Shown: positions 50,301 through 58,765 of the stretch, piece after piece
Position numbering within the stretch: position 1 is the first letter of the stretch
How the letters are laid out: each line of letters opens with the position of its first letter
Source: Candidatus Nitrospira nitrificans
GTDB lineage: Bacteria; Nitrospirota; Nitrospiria; Nitrospirales; Nitrospiraceae
DNA: 64,000 nucleotides
Assembly (NCBI RefSeq): GCF_001458775.1
Contig: NZ_CZPZ01000012.1
Location: 1-64,000, forward strand
Direction of reading: 5' to 3'
The notes under the pieces: model-generated
The model's input: the letters and a program-made list of their open reading frames with translations, nothing else
What the model was told of the DNA's origin: nothing
Databases searched by the model: none
Position numbers and translations under genes: made by a program

Positions 50301-50937
50301 TAGTGGCGGCCTCTCATCCAAATATGGCCTGTATAGCATTCAGGAGAGGATGCTTGCGCTGGGCGGGTCGTTCGACATCCGCTCCGCGCCCGGCCAAGGC
50401 ACGACGGCCATGCTCAGTTTGCCGCTGTCGGGCCGTGCCGATGACGCCAGGGTAATGAGCGCCGACCCGCCGGAGGTTCGGCCGTCGGTCCGCCTGGACG
50501 AGCCCGCGAGGCGAGCACCGAAGGCTCGGCAGCCGGTGAAACGAAAAGGGGTGAAAACGGTGCAGGTCTTGTTGGTCGACGATCATGAAATGATCCGACA
50601 AGGATTGCGGATGGTCCTGGAAAGCTACAACGACGTGACCATCGTGGGGGAAGCCGTGAACGGTGAAGAGGCGCTGGCGGCGGTCGAGAAGCTTCGTCCC
50701 GATGTCGTGATCATGGATATCAACATGCCGAGGATGAACGGCATCGAAGCGACGGGGCGGATCAAGCATCGGTATCCGGAGACGGCCGTGATCGGATTGT
50801 CGATGAACATGAGAGAAGCGGATCGACAGGCCATGAGGCAGGCCGGAGCCGTCCATCTGATGACGAAGGAATCGGCGGTCGAACAACTGTATGACGCTAT
50901 TCAAGAGGCCATGAAGAATAGGGAACCGGCGGGCTAG
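47301..50937 (+). pseudogene. Double histidine kinase with two receivers, frameshifted
   Basis: The N-terminal PAS-like domain (WSHTPLGPIESWPQSLR, ETFFTFSFSPIRDESG) is in one frame to about 47783, and GIGGLFHPVTEL continues in the next. One extra G in the run at 47783-47786 explains this. Repaired, the product would be about 1,210 residues: PAS, GAF, HisKA (NVSHEFRTPLTL), HATPase_c, receiver (VLVVEDNADMREY), then a second module, HisKA_3 (LATELHDHLQQ) with HATPase_c, and a final receiver (VLLVDDHEMIRQG). A strong palindrome at 49226-49284 lies in the first linker. Either a real mutation or a base-calling error. Confidence 0.8.
49226..49284 (+). repeat. Long palindromic element inside the double kinase
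   Basis: Two 21-base arms (49226-49246 and 49264-49284) are complementary at 19 of 21 positions, with a 17-base loop. The left arm begins GTCTATCCGGTC and the right ends GACCGAATAGAC. It sits in frame between HATPase_c and the first receiver and encodes SLSGLSGLSRVPGDQTDRID. It differs in sequence from the element at 35909. Confidence 0.8.
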
Positions 50938-51148
50938 CGGCCTCGCAATCGCCGGCTGATCGGTCGAGCGGCAGACGGTTGTGCGCGGCGAGGGGATGGG
51001 TCTCCTCTTCACCGATCTCATCCAAGATCTCGTCGAGAACGCCGATGGCTCGGTTGTAATCGTCCTTTGTCTGCAAGGGACCGATTGGAACCAATCGCCG
51101 AACACGGTGATAATCGGCATTGGCTTCATGAATGTATTCAGCCAGCAT
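50897..51148 (-). CDS. Small protein resembling the N-terminus of a HigA-like antitoxin
   Basis: This 83-residue reading frame has an excellent ribosome-binding site (GTGGAGGAATTA before ATG). The segment VPIGPLQTKDDYNRAIGVLDEILDE followed by HPLA recalls the N-terminal helical part of HigA-type antitoxins. The helix-turn-helix that should follow is missing. The end of the frame runs 41 bases into the 3' end of the convergent kinase gene. It may be a truncated antitoxin or an unrelated small protein. Confidence 0.4.
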   Translation of the reverse strand: MLAEYIHEANADYHRVRRLVPIGPLQTKDDYNRAIGVLDEILDEIGEEETHPLAAHNRLPLDRSAGDCEAASPPVPYSSWPLE

Positions 51149-51229
51149 TAATTCCTCCACTCGCCTCGGCTGTACTCAGCGTCACGCTACCGTATCAACA
51201 GAGCCGCGGCCTGAAAGTCTGCCCGCGGT

Positions 51230-52501
51230 CTAGGAGGTCTTGGCGCAGCGGAACCCGTAGCCGAACTGGCGACCAGACGGGTCCGCATTGAACCGGAATG
51301 AAGAGCGCAAAAATTCTTGAACATACAGCCAGTTGCCGCCCCGCACGACTTTAGACTTACCCGTGGTCGGTCCTTGAGGATTCTTCATCGGGCTCTTCTT
51401 GTAATAGTCATGGTCATACCAGTCGTTGACCCATTCCCACGCATTGCCGGCCATGTCGTAAATACCATAGGGGCTCTTGCCCATTTCGAACATCCCCACC
51501 GGCACCAAGGCCATGTGATAGGCCCATTCCTTCTTGCCGAAATTCGCGTGGAGCCTGGTGGGGGTCTCGTTGCCCCAGGGGTAGAGGCGGCCGTCCGTCC
51601 CCCGCGCCGCCTTTTCCCACTCCGCTTCGGTCGGCAGACGCTTGCCGGCCCATTTGCAGAAGGTGGCTGCATCCGACCAGCTGACGTTCACGACCGGACG
51701 TTTCTGATGGCGGGGTTCGTTCATGATCTCCCACTCCGGCGGCGCCTCCGCGCCCGTCGCCTCCAAATACTTGGCATACTGCCCCACCGTCACGTGGTAC
51801 TTGTCCATATGGAACGCGTCAAGATAGACGCGATGCACGGGCTTTTCGTCGGTTTTCAGCGTGCTCCCCATCGTGAATTCTCCTGCCGGCACCGGCGCCA
51901 TCGGCACGTCGCGGGGATCGGTCGGGAACGCCTCTCCCGCTGACCCATCCGGTTTGAGGCTACCCGGCGAGGTGGTCGCACGCCGTCCAGGGACTTTCGC
52001 TTGTAACTGTTGATAGACGGCCAGTTGCTCAGCATTGAGGCCCAGCTCATGAGCGCCGTCCAGGGCCTCCTCCGCCTGCTTCATCTTGTCGGCCTGAGTT
52101 TGCCCACCGGCAAGCAGACTCTTCGCTGTCTCCAGCAAACGCCACGCGGTCACTTCCTCCAGCGATTGCCACACCTTCATTTTGCTTAACCGTGGTTCCC
52201 TCGTCCCCGTGATCCGGGATTTCGCATCCAGATGCAACGCGGTCTCGTAATGTTCTTCCGCGCAGTCCCAGGCTGCTAATCCTCGACAGGCCTCGGCCAG
52301 GTTGAAATGAGCCTGCACATTCGACGAATTCTTGATGAGCCCTGCCTCCAGCGTCGCGCGCGCTTCGGCATATTGCTTGTGCTTTAAAAAACTCTCTCCT
52401 TTGGCGAAGTCCTGCTCGCCGGCGTCGGCTGCCAGCGCCATGGCGTTGGCGGTCATGTTCAAACATAGGACAACACTCAGCACCCCCAGCGTCTGTCTCA
52501 T
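51230..52501 (-). CDS. TPR and formylglycine-generating-enzyme-like secreted protein
   Basis: This 423-residue protein has a signal peptide (LGVLSVVLCLNMTANAMA) and tetratricopeptide-like repeats (about 30-180, with KHKQYAEARATLEAGL). A C-terminal FGE/SUMF1 domain covers about 200-420: MAPVPAGEFTMGS, NVSWSDAATFCKWAGKRLP, TEAEWEKAARG, DMAGNAWEWVNDWYD, VVRGGNW, FGYGFRCAK. It resembles the domain at 32241 but is longer. Catalytic activity is not established. It may act as a periplasmic assembly or binding protein. Confidence 0.85.
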   Translation of the reverse strand: MRQTLGVLSVVLCLNMTANAMALAADAGEQDFAKGESFLKHKQYAEARATLEAGLIKNSSNVQAHFNLAEACRGLAAWDCAEEHYETALHLDAKSRITGTREPRLSKMKVWQSLEEVTAWRLLETAKSLLAGGQTQADKMKQAEEALDGAHELGLNAEQLAVYQQLQAKVPGRRATTSPGSLKPDGSAGEAFPTDPRDVPMAPVPAGEFTMGSTLKTDEKPVHRVYLDAFHMDKYHVTVGQYAKYLEATGAEAPPEWEIMNEPRHQKRPVVNVSWSDAATFCKWAGKRLPTEAEWEKAARGTDGRLYPWGNETPTRLHANFGKKEWAYHMALVPVGMFEMGKSPYGIYDMAGNAWEWVNDWYDHDYYKKSPMKNPQGPTTGKSKVVRGGNWLYVQEFLRSSFRFNADPSGRQFGYGFRCAKTS

Positions 52502-52897
52502 ACACGCGTCCCTCCAACTTGTGACTGCCCTATGGCCGTGGATCCCGCCTCCCGGTAAGGCGAGCCGTCCGCCGTCGTGAACACAGCCGTCATGGCCGGA
52601 AAGATAACATAACCTGCTCTCAGCATAAAGAAGCCTCAGCGAGCGACCACGTGCGCGAGTGGATTCGCGACTCAGACTGTCGCCTTCTGGGACAAAGGTT
52701 CAGCGGCGCCTGTCGCAAAGGGCGACCATTGTCGATCGTTGCCCGTCCCATTCCGCAGAACTAGTCCATTTCCAAGGCGGACTATCAGATTTTCTTTCGG
52801 TTCCTTCCTTGCAATGACTGGTCGAAAGGGCCGGTCCATCGGTATAAAAAGATGATAGGCAGTGCGTTAACCATGAAGAGGAGGCACGGCAACAGAC
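52502..52897. other. Intergenic region between divergent genes
   Basis: About 400 bases between the divergent secreted-protein and cytochrome genes. Frames here overlap the cytochrome gene on the other strand and look like shadows. I could not define a promoter with acceptable spacing. Confidence 0.4.
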
Positions 52898-53413
52898 ATG
52901 AAATCGCGCTGGTGCACGGTGGTCGTTGTTCTTTGGGTCATGACAATCGCGGTGCTGGGATGGTTCTTCATCAAGGGCGTGACGGCGAAGGGAAGCGACG
53001 GGCGCACGGAAATACTGCTGGCGGCCGCTGAACGCGATCACATTCTTGCGGAAATGCGGCAGCTCTTGAAAGCGGTGGACGGCGTCGTCAGGGAACTGGG
53101 AGAGCCGAAGCCCGATCTGAAGCAGATGGAAGCAGCGGCCAGGGAGGTCGGGACGCACATGGCTGCCGATACAGAGCCGGCCATCATGGCCAAGCTGCCG
53201 CTGCCGTTTAAGCAGATGGGCATGTCGATCCACAAGGACATGGATGCGCTGGCCGATGCGATCGTGAAGGAGGAGACACCTCAACAAATTTTGAAACGAC
53301 TCTCGAGCATGACGGCCCGCTGCACGGCCTGTCATGACATGTACAGATTCAGCTGCAATCCCTCCAGTCTCTTCAAACACACACAGGTAAACCACGGTCC
53401 CGTCGCAAACTAG
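52898..53413 (+). CDS. Cytochrome c'-like monoheme protein
   Basis: This 171-residue protein has an N-terminal signal or anchor (VVVVLWVMTIAVLGWFFIKG), a four-helix-bundle-like body, and a C-terminal heme c motif RCTACHDMY (Cys142, Cys145, His146). The late CxxCH and helical character fit the cytochrome c'/b562 type. It is periplasmic or membrane-tethered. The role could be gas binding or electron transfer; the sequence does not decide. GAGGAGG lies upstream of the start. Confidence 0.8.
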   Translation: MKSRWCTVVVVLWVMTIAVLGWFFIKGVTAKGSDGRTEILLAAAERDHILAEMRQLLKAVDGVVRELGEPKPDLKQMEAAAREVGTHMAADTEPAIMAKLPLPFKQMGMSIHKDMDALADAIVKEETPQQILKRLSSMTARCTACHDMYRFSCNPSSLFKHTQVNHGPVAN

Positions 53414-53624
53414 GTCATTTACCAGGTCATATGGATGTCTCTTTCTTCTAGGCTAGAGACTTCGGCAGCAAGGAGGCGACTTTATCGACATGGCAACGCC
53501 GATGGAGGACGAACAGGCATAGGCCCGGCATCCTGCCGAGGCGAACTCGAGGCTGAGGATACGAGTCCAGGAGGAGTCCGCTCATCTACCGGAAATAATG
53601 CCCCGGGCGGGAATGGAGGTGTCC

Positions 53625-53804
53625 ATGTACATCCAGGCGATTCAAAACAGAGAGGAAGAAAGCGGCACAACCACCTTCAACAGTGCATGCGCTCATCAGC
53701 GTCTTATTGATGATATTTTGACCAGAGGCGGCAAACGCACAGGCAAGGTTCGCTGTCTTGAGTGTAGCGCTGAGATCGACGATCCATATCGCGGTCAAAG
53801 GTAA
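53625..53804 (+). CDS. Small Cys-containing protein of unknown function
   Basis: This 59-residue protein starts at ATG 53625 with GGAGG five bases upstream. It contains ACAHQ and, later, RCLECSAEIDDPY, a CxxC pair as in small zinc ribbons. No family is recognised. Its good ribosome-binding site and paired cysteines are the only support. The preceding 200 bases show no gene. Confidence 0.45.
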   Translation: MYIQAIQNREEESGTTTFNSACAHQRLIDDILTRGGKRTGKVRCLECSAEIDDPYRGQR

Positions 53805-53893
53805 CTGTCTTGATCGAATGAAGCGTGCTCGTCGTCCCGGTGTCACGTATAAAGGCCCATCCATTCAGCCTTATGAGCCGATAGGAGTGCCGT

Positions 53894-54370
53894 ATGTCGA
53901 GCCGTATGTCAGTAAGTTCAGTCGCTCCTGCGCGGAGTTCCGTCCCCGACCGGACGAAGATGAAATCCATTCGCGTGCTTCTGGTGGACGACCACTTCCT
54001 CGTCCGTCAAGAATTACGGAAGTATCTGAGCCATCACCTCGACATTGAATTGGTGGGCGAGGCCACGAATGGGGAAGAGGCGGTCAAGCTGACGGACCTG
54101 CTCAAGCCCGATGTCGTGGTGATGGACATCAACATGCCGAGGATGAACGGTATCGAAGCGACAGGATCCATCATGCGAAAGCATCCGCGCCTGCAAGTCA
54201 TCGGCCTCTCGTTTTACGTCGGAAATGGGAATCGAGAAGCATTCCTGGATGCCGGTGCCTGCCTGTTGCTCGAAAAGGGAACGGCCCATGAACATCTGCC
54301 CCATGCGATCTATCAGGCGGTCGACAAAAGCGTCGATACTCAATCGCCCGTTAACCATCCCCTCGCCTAA
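53894..54370 (+). CDS. Stand-alone NarL-type receiver protein
   Basis: This 158-residue protein is a receiver of the same family as the C-terminal receivers of the kinases at 33905-50937: VLLVDDHFLVRQE, VVMDINMPRMNGIEATG. It has no helix-turn-helix. ATG 53894 has AGGAG upstream. It begins MSSRMSVSS, comparable to the MS-starts inside the kinases. It could be an ancestor or free counterpart of the fused receivers and might receive phosphate from several of these kinases. Confidence 0.85.
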   Translation: MSSRMSVSSVAPARSSVPDRTKMKSIRVLLVDDHFLVRQELRKYLSHHLDIELVGEATNGEEAVKLTDLLKPDVVVMDINMPRMNGIEATGSIMRKHPRLQVIGLSFYVGNGNREAFLDAGACLLLEKGTAHEHLPHAIYQAVDKSVDTQSPVNHPLA

Positions 54371-54446
54371 CGGAAGGTGCCCAAAAAGCCCGCGGAGACT
54401 TCTCCTCCAACTCGCAACCTCACAAACCTATCGCCTGACCGGTCGT

Positions 54447-54602
54447 ATGAGCCTATCAATCCGTCGACTCTTGGAAACCGGCCGGGTCAATCCGCAGCCG
54501 CTGACGAGGCATCGATTCAATTTCAGCGATATGGGGAGGGCCTTTGAGTTGAGGAGAACGAAGGCAGACGGCGTGTTGAAGCCGCTCATCACGTTTGTGT
54601 GA
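54447..54602 (+). pseudogene. 3' remnant of a zinc-dependent alcohol dehydrogenase
   Basis: The frame ending at 54602 encodes LLETGRVNPQPLTRHRF and DGVLKPLITFV, the characteristic C-terminal end of medium-chain, zinc-dependent alcohol dehydrogenases. The rest of the gene (about 300 residues) is absent. An ATG at 54447 exists but no functional protein is expected. The remainder of 54371-54704 shows nothing else. Confidence 0.55.
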
Positions 54603-54704
54603 AGGAAAGCGCCGGCTGAAGACCGGGCGTGAAATTATCGATCGTTCATGCAACACCGAGGTCAGGTAGCGAGGTTCCGGAACAACCAAAAAGGAGGAGA
54701 ACTC

Positions 54705-55052
54705 ATGAGACCGAACTCTCTCACGGTTTTTGCACTGGCCATGCTGGTATCGCCGACTGCCGTCATGACGGTAGCCGACTCAGCCCTTGGAGGGGAACAC
54801 AACAAGATCGAGATGGCGGCCACGGCCAAGGTCACAATCGATGAGGCGATCAAAACGGCGTCGGAGAAAATCGCGGGCAAGATCATCGAGGCAGAGTTGG
54901 AGCGGAAACATAACAGACTGGTGTGGGAAGTCGAAGTCCTCACGGCCGCGGGCAAAGTCATGGAGGTCCATATCGATGCCGAGACCGGTGCGGTGATCGA
55001 TGTGGAAGAAGAGAAATCAAAGTCGGGGAAGCTCAAACGACCAGGGTCCTGA
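54705..55052 (+). CDS. PepSY-domain periplasmic protein
   Basis: This 115-residue protein has a signal peptide (LTVFALAMLVSPTAVMTVAD). A PepSY-like domain follows (VTIDEAIKTASEKIAGKIIE, VWEVEVLTAAGKVMEVHID, TGAVIDVEEE). The GKVMEVHIDAETGAV pattern is typical of PepSY, which often regulates peptidases or binds metal-stressed proteins. ATG 54705 is preceded by AAGGAGGAGA. It converges with the outer-membrane gene. Confidence 0.85.
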   Translation: MRPNSLTVFALAMLVSPTAVMTVADSALGGEHNKIEMAATAKVTIDEAIKTASEKIAGKIIEAELERKHNRLVWEVEVLTAAGKVMEVHIDAETGAVIDVEEEKSKSGKLKRPGS

Positions 55053-55097
55053 AAAACAGTAGGTTGTGACAGCCTCTTGAGCGGTCCGGTTCGTCCG

Positions 55098-56105
55098 CTA
55101 CATATACAGGAAGAGAGCCGCCACAACGCCGAAGAATTCCGTGGTGTTCCTGCCTCTGAGGCTGAACCATGGACCGGCGATAAGCCCGACGTGTTGATTG
55201 AAGTTGTATTCCACGGCCGGAGCAATCGTGAGCAGATTGCCATACCCTCTTCCAACCATCGCTGGTTCGCCGCTTACTCCGACCCCTGTTGTTCCGGAAA
55301 AATCCGTCGCATTGATCGTCTGAAACCCGATATCGAGCGCGAGGACCAGATGTCGTGTGAGGCTGTATTCTCCCGCGACAATCAACGTGGTCACCGATCC
55401 TGGCTCAACGCGGCCTTCCGTGCCGAACCCTCCGCCGTAGGTGTTGAATCCCTCCACAGTGACGGGTGAAAAGAAGCCGTATGTCGCGTTCACACGATAC
55501 CTGAATACCTGATCCTTCCCCAACCGTATCGCTTTCTGCAGTCCGATGCCCAGCGTCGTCGCAAACGAGCCGCCTCCGGTACCGCCCAGACCTTGTGATG
55601 GACCGAGACGGTTGTAGCGTCCGGTCGGAAATACCTCCTGGACCCAGATCCGGACATTGGGAAGCCACGAATCGGCGGGGCTTCTCAGGACTTGAAAGCC
55701 AAGCTGAAGCGGAAAGTCGCCGAACCCGGAGATGGACTCGCCTTCCCCGGAATTCTGGAGCCACTGCGGCGCGATTTCGACATCGATCCGGTTCGTTACG
55801 CCATAGATGAAGTACGTTTGTTGGATGATCGTGCGCGAGACAGTCGTCGATTGGAGGCGCCAATTGTCGTTATACAATCCGCCATATCGCGTATAGTAGA
55901 CGTACGGTTCAACCACGGCGCGTCCGCGATCGAGCGTCAGGCCTCGTGTCGAGAGCAGCGTGCCGGTGAACCAGGGACCGTCAGGTTGAGACTGACGGTT
56001 TTGGGAAGTTTCGCCCCACGCGACTTCTGAAAAACAGATACATGCGACGAAGAGGAAAAGAAATAACTGTCCTTCGGCAAGAGCGCGTTCACGGTTTGCG
56101 GGCAT
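55098..56105 (-). CDS. Outer-membrane beta-barrel protein (transporter-like)
   Basis: This 335-residue protein has a signal peptide (LFLFLFVACICFSEVAWG). Alternating amphipathic beta strands follow (RAVVEPYVYYTRYGG, IDVEIAPQWL, LGFQVL, IWVQEVFPTGRYN), and the chain ends in an aromatic-rich strand (VVAALFLYM). The layout resembles the MetA-pathway/transporter-like outer-membrane family often seen near efflux genes. Substrate unknown. No neighbour suggests a partner. Confidence 0.7.
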   Translation of the reverse strand: MPANRERALAEGQLFLFLFVACICFSEVAWGETSQNRQSQPDGPWFTGTLLSTRGLTLDRGRAVVEPYVYYTRYGGLYNDNWRLQSTTVSRTIIQQTYFIYGVTNRIDVEIAPQWLQNSGEGESISGFGDFPLQLGFQVLRSPADSWLPNVRIWVQEVFPTGRYNRLGPSQGLGGTGGGSFATTLGIGLQKAIRLGKDQVFRYRVNATYGFFSPVTVEGFNTYGGGFGTEGRVEPGSVTTLIVAGEYSLTRHLVLALDIGFQTINATDFSGTTGVGVSGEPAMVGRGYGNLLTIAPAVEYNFNQHVGLIAGPWFSLRGRNTTEFFGVVAALFLYM

Positions 56106-56512
56106 GTCACCGTATTGTTTCCCATTTCAATAGCGCAGACTCCACTCGCTTGTTCCCCAGTCGGTATTGAGGCATATCGCCCCAAGACGAGAAGGCTTTA
56201 TGCCGCGTATGGCGACAGTTGTCGTTACATTCAGGCTGCTGCAATTCTCCAGCGCCGTGCTCGCAACGCACATTACCCTCGACATTGCGCGGTGTTGATA
56301 GCGCGCGATGCGATCCACGATCGATGAGACGGGCCAATATACATGATCCGGCATTTGTCTTGCTGCAAAAGACGCTGTGTCCGCTGGAAGGTGATGGTGC
56401 GCCGAACGTTGGAATATACCGACTTCACCATGACATATTTTCTTTGTAGCACAAATGGAGAAGGTTATGGGAGGCCGGCGACCGTCGACGCTTCGCTAAG
56501 AAAGGATTCGGC
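56106..56512. other. Intergenic region, no recognised gene
   Basis: About 400 bases between the outer-membrane gene and the frameshifted stress protein. No reading frame has family features and no promoter was clear enough to call. Confidence 0.45.
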
Positions 56513-57465
56513 ATGAACGACTTGTTGATCAATCGGGTCCTCGTCGCCACGGATTTTTCCGAGTGCGCGAGGCGCGCCGGTGAGTACGGCATGTGTGTTG
56601 CGCAGGCTTGGTCCGCTCATGTGGACTTGCTTTACTGGTCGATGTGTGGCGAGGATTGGAGTTCGATGCGCCGATTGCCGATCCTCTCCTGGAGATGAGG
56701 CGGAAGGAGGCGGAGCGACGCTTGAGTGGCCTGGCGACTCGCGTGAAACAGGAAGGACTTGGGGTGGATTGGCATTTGCGCGAGGGCGTTCCCAGCGAGC
56801 AGATCGGACAGGCTGCGCTCGAACATCGAGCCGACCTTGTCGTCGTCGGCACGAATGGAAGGACCGGACTGGACCATATCCTGCTGGGCAGCACGGCGGA
56901 GCGCGTCATCAAGCAGGCGCCTTGTCCCGTGCTCACGGTGAGGGTCGCCCGTCTCCACGGTCAGAAGTCTGAGGAGGGACCGCCATGTATCCGGCATCTG
57001 CTGGTTCCCATCGATTTTTCGAGTCCGTCCCTTGACGCGCTGGAGTATGCGATTCAGGTGGTCGATCGCTTCGGAACCAAACTCACCCTGCTCCATGTGC
57101 TGGAACCGATCTATCACGATCTGGAATTGGGGTTGGGCCGGATCGAGCAGGAGGTCCAGAAGCGGACGCACTGGGACGCTCAATTGGATGGTCTTGCGCA
57201 AGTGGTGAGGGAACGAGGTTTGGCGGCGGGGTCGATCGTGCTCGGAGGGATTCCGTCGGAGTCGATTGTGACCCATGCCCGTGGGCAGGGCTGCGATTTG
57301 ATCGTCATGGGCACCCATGGACGGCGAGGACTCGCTCGTCTGCGGTATGGCAGCGTGGCTGAATCCGTCCTTCTGCAGGCGCCCTGTCCCGTGCTCACGG
57401 TCCGAAGTCCGAAGTTCAGCCCTAACCATAACCGCATGATGCCCCTGTCGATGACAGAGTCCTAA
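56513..57465 (+). pseudogene. Tandem universal stress protein (UspA domains), frameshifted
   Basis: The first frame encodes INRVLVATDFSECARRAGEY to HVDLLY (56513-56635). The next continues VDVWRGLEFDAPIAD and the rest, with VVVGTNGRTGLDHILLGS and a complete second UspA domain (RHLLVPIDFSSPSLDAL ... VMGTHGRRGLARLRYGSVAE). One base is missing around 56636-56637. Repaired, the protein has about 317 residues and two ATP-binding-type G-2x-G-9x-G sites. A one-base deletion or a base-calling error. Confidence 0.8.
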
Positions 57466-57566
57466 CAATGAATGGAGCAAGGCGTGGTTTCTCACCGCTG
57501 AGCGAGCCGGGCTTCGCCGCGTGGTACTCCGGTGTACCGGACGCATGCACATAAGGAGTATAGACA

Positions 57567-57982
57567 ATGGAATCTCGGGACATTTACATCACCAAATTCG
57601 ACCTGGTTAGACTCAAGGAACTGCTGGAGGTGGGGATCGGCTTCAAGGAGCGGGACCGAGAATATCTGGAGAGTTTACAGGATGAGTTGGACAGGCCCAT
57701 ATCGTCGAGCCTACCGCAATTCCTGATAACGTGGTCACGATGAATTCTCAAATTCGCCTCAAGGATATGGAGACGGGCGAAGAGAAAAGTTATACCCTTG
57801 TATTCCCATCCGATGCAGATATTGAGAAGAATCGAATCTCGATTCTTGCTCCCATCGGCACCGCCATTCTCGGCTATCGGGCGGGTGACACTGTGGAGTG
57901 GCTCGTGCCGGCCGGGAAACGCAAGGTGCGGATCGAAGAAATTCTTTATCAGCCCGAGGCAGCCGAACGCTATGATTTGTAA
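57567..57982 (+). pseudogene. rnk: Rnk/GreA-like nucleoside diphosphate kinase regulator, frameshifted
   Basis: The first frame encodes MESRDIYITKFDLVRLKELL to DELDR (57567-57694), typical of the Rnk N-terminal coiled coil. The next frame continues AHIVEPTAIPDNVVTMNS and the GreA/GreB C-terminal-type domain (VRLKDMETGEEKSYTLVFP-like, ILAPIGTAILGYRAGDTVEW, LYQPEAAERYDL). One base, probably a G in AGG-GCC, is missing near 57695. Repaired length is 138 residues. Rnk binds RNA polymerase like Gre factors. AAGGAG precedes the start. Confidence 0.8.
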
Positions 57983-58055
57983 CGGCCGTCCTGAGTCGTG
58001 CAAAACATTGATTGAGCACCAGCGGTGAGATGTATGGAATGGCGGCTTCCACGGA

Positions 58056-58697
58056 TTATTTCTGGTTCGCCAGGCCCGGAAGCAGTTCGGTCAAGCCATC
58101 GGCGAGGAATTCGACTCCCACGGCCGCCAGTAGCAATCCCAGCAAGCGGGTGACGATGTTGATGCCTGTCGTGCCCAACATGACTCCGATTCGGTCCGAA
58201 AGGCTCAGCGCGATCCACACTGAGCCGGCGACGCAGAGGACAGTGAGAAATAGCATGGTCATATCAAACCATGTTGTCGCCTGGTCGGCATAAATGATCA
58301 CGGTGCTGATCGCGCCGGGCCCTGCCACAAGCGGAATGCCCAAAGGAACGACGGCCACCTCGTCACGTACTGCCGCCTCTTTCGACTCTTCCGCCGTGTG
58401 ACGGGTCGGGCTCGGTCGAGCTTGCAGCATGGCGATGGCCATCAAGAGGATAAGAATTCCGCCGCCGGCGCGGAATGAGGCCATACGAATTCCGAATAAA
58501 TGGAGGATGGCCTCGCCCAGGAACATAGTTGTAATAAGGACGATGACCACCGTTGTTGCAGTGAGACGCGCCGTGTGTCGCCTCTGGTCCTCGGTTTGCC
58601 GGTTGGTCAGGCTTATAAAAAGCGGCGTGACTCCGATCGGATTGGCGATGACGAACAATGCCGTGGCATTGTGCGCATAGGTACCCCAGTCATGCAT
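58056..58697 (-). CDS. MarC-family integral membrane protein
   Basis: This 213-residue protein has six predicted hydrophobic segments and the MarC signatures LFVIANPIGVTPLFISL, VPLGIPLVAGPGAI and a final glycine-rich helix. ATG 58697 has AAGGAG upstream; an earlier start at 58742 lacks one. The MarC function is not settled; despite the name it is not proven to give drug resistance. It diverges from ackA with a 68-base gap. Confidence 0.85.
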   Translation of the reverse strand: MHDWGTYAHNATALFVIANPIGVTPLFISLTNRQTEDQRRHTARLTATTVVIVLITTMFLGEAILHLFGIRMASFRAGGGILILLMAIAMLQARPSPTRHTAEESKEAAVRDEVAVVPLGIPLVAGPGAISTVIIYADQATTWFDMTMLFLTVLCVAGSVWIALSLSDRIGVMLGTTGINIVTRLLGLLLAAVGVEFLADGLTELLPGLANQK

Positions 58698-58765
58698 CGA
58701 TACACTCCTTCGCCCGCGAGTGAATGGAGGCGGCAGGCGCATGTGAACTGTAGACTTCTGTTGAG

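Noticed and set aside
47301-50937. Programmed +1 frameshifting in the double kinase at the GGGG run.
   Set aside because: No typical +1 shift signal (slow codon, internal Shine-Dalgarno at the right distance) is visible, and two further one-base breaks nearby point to mutation or sequencing error.
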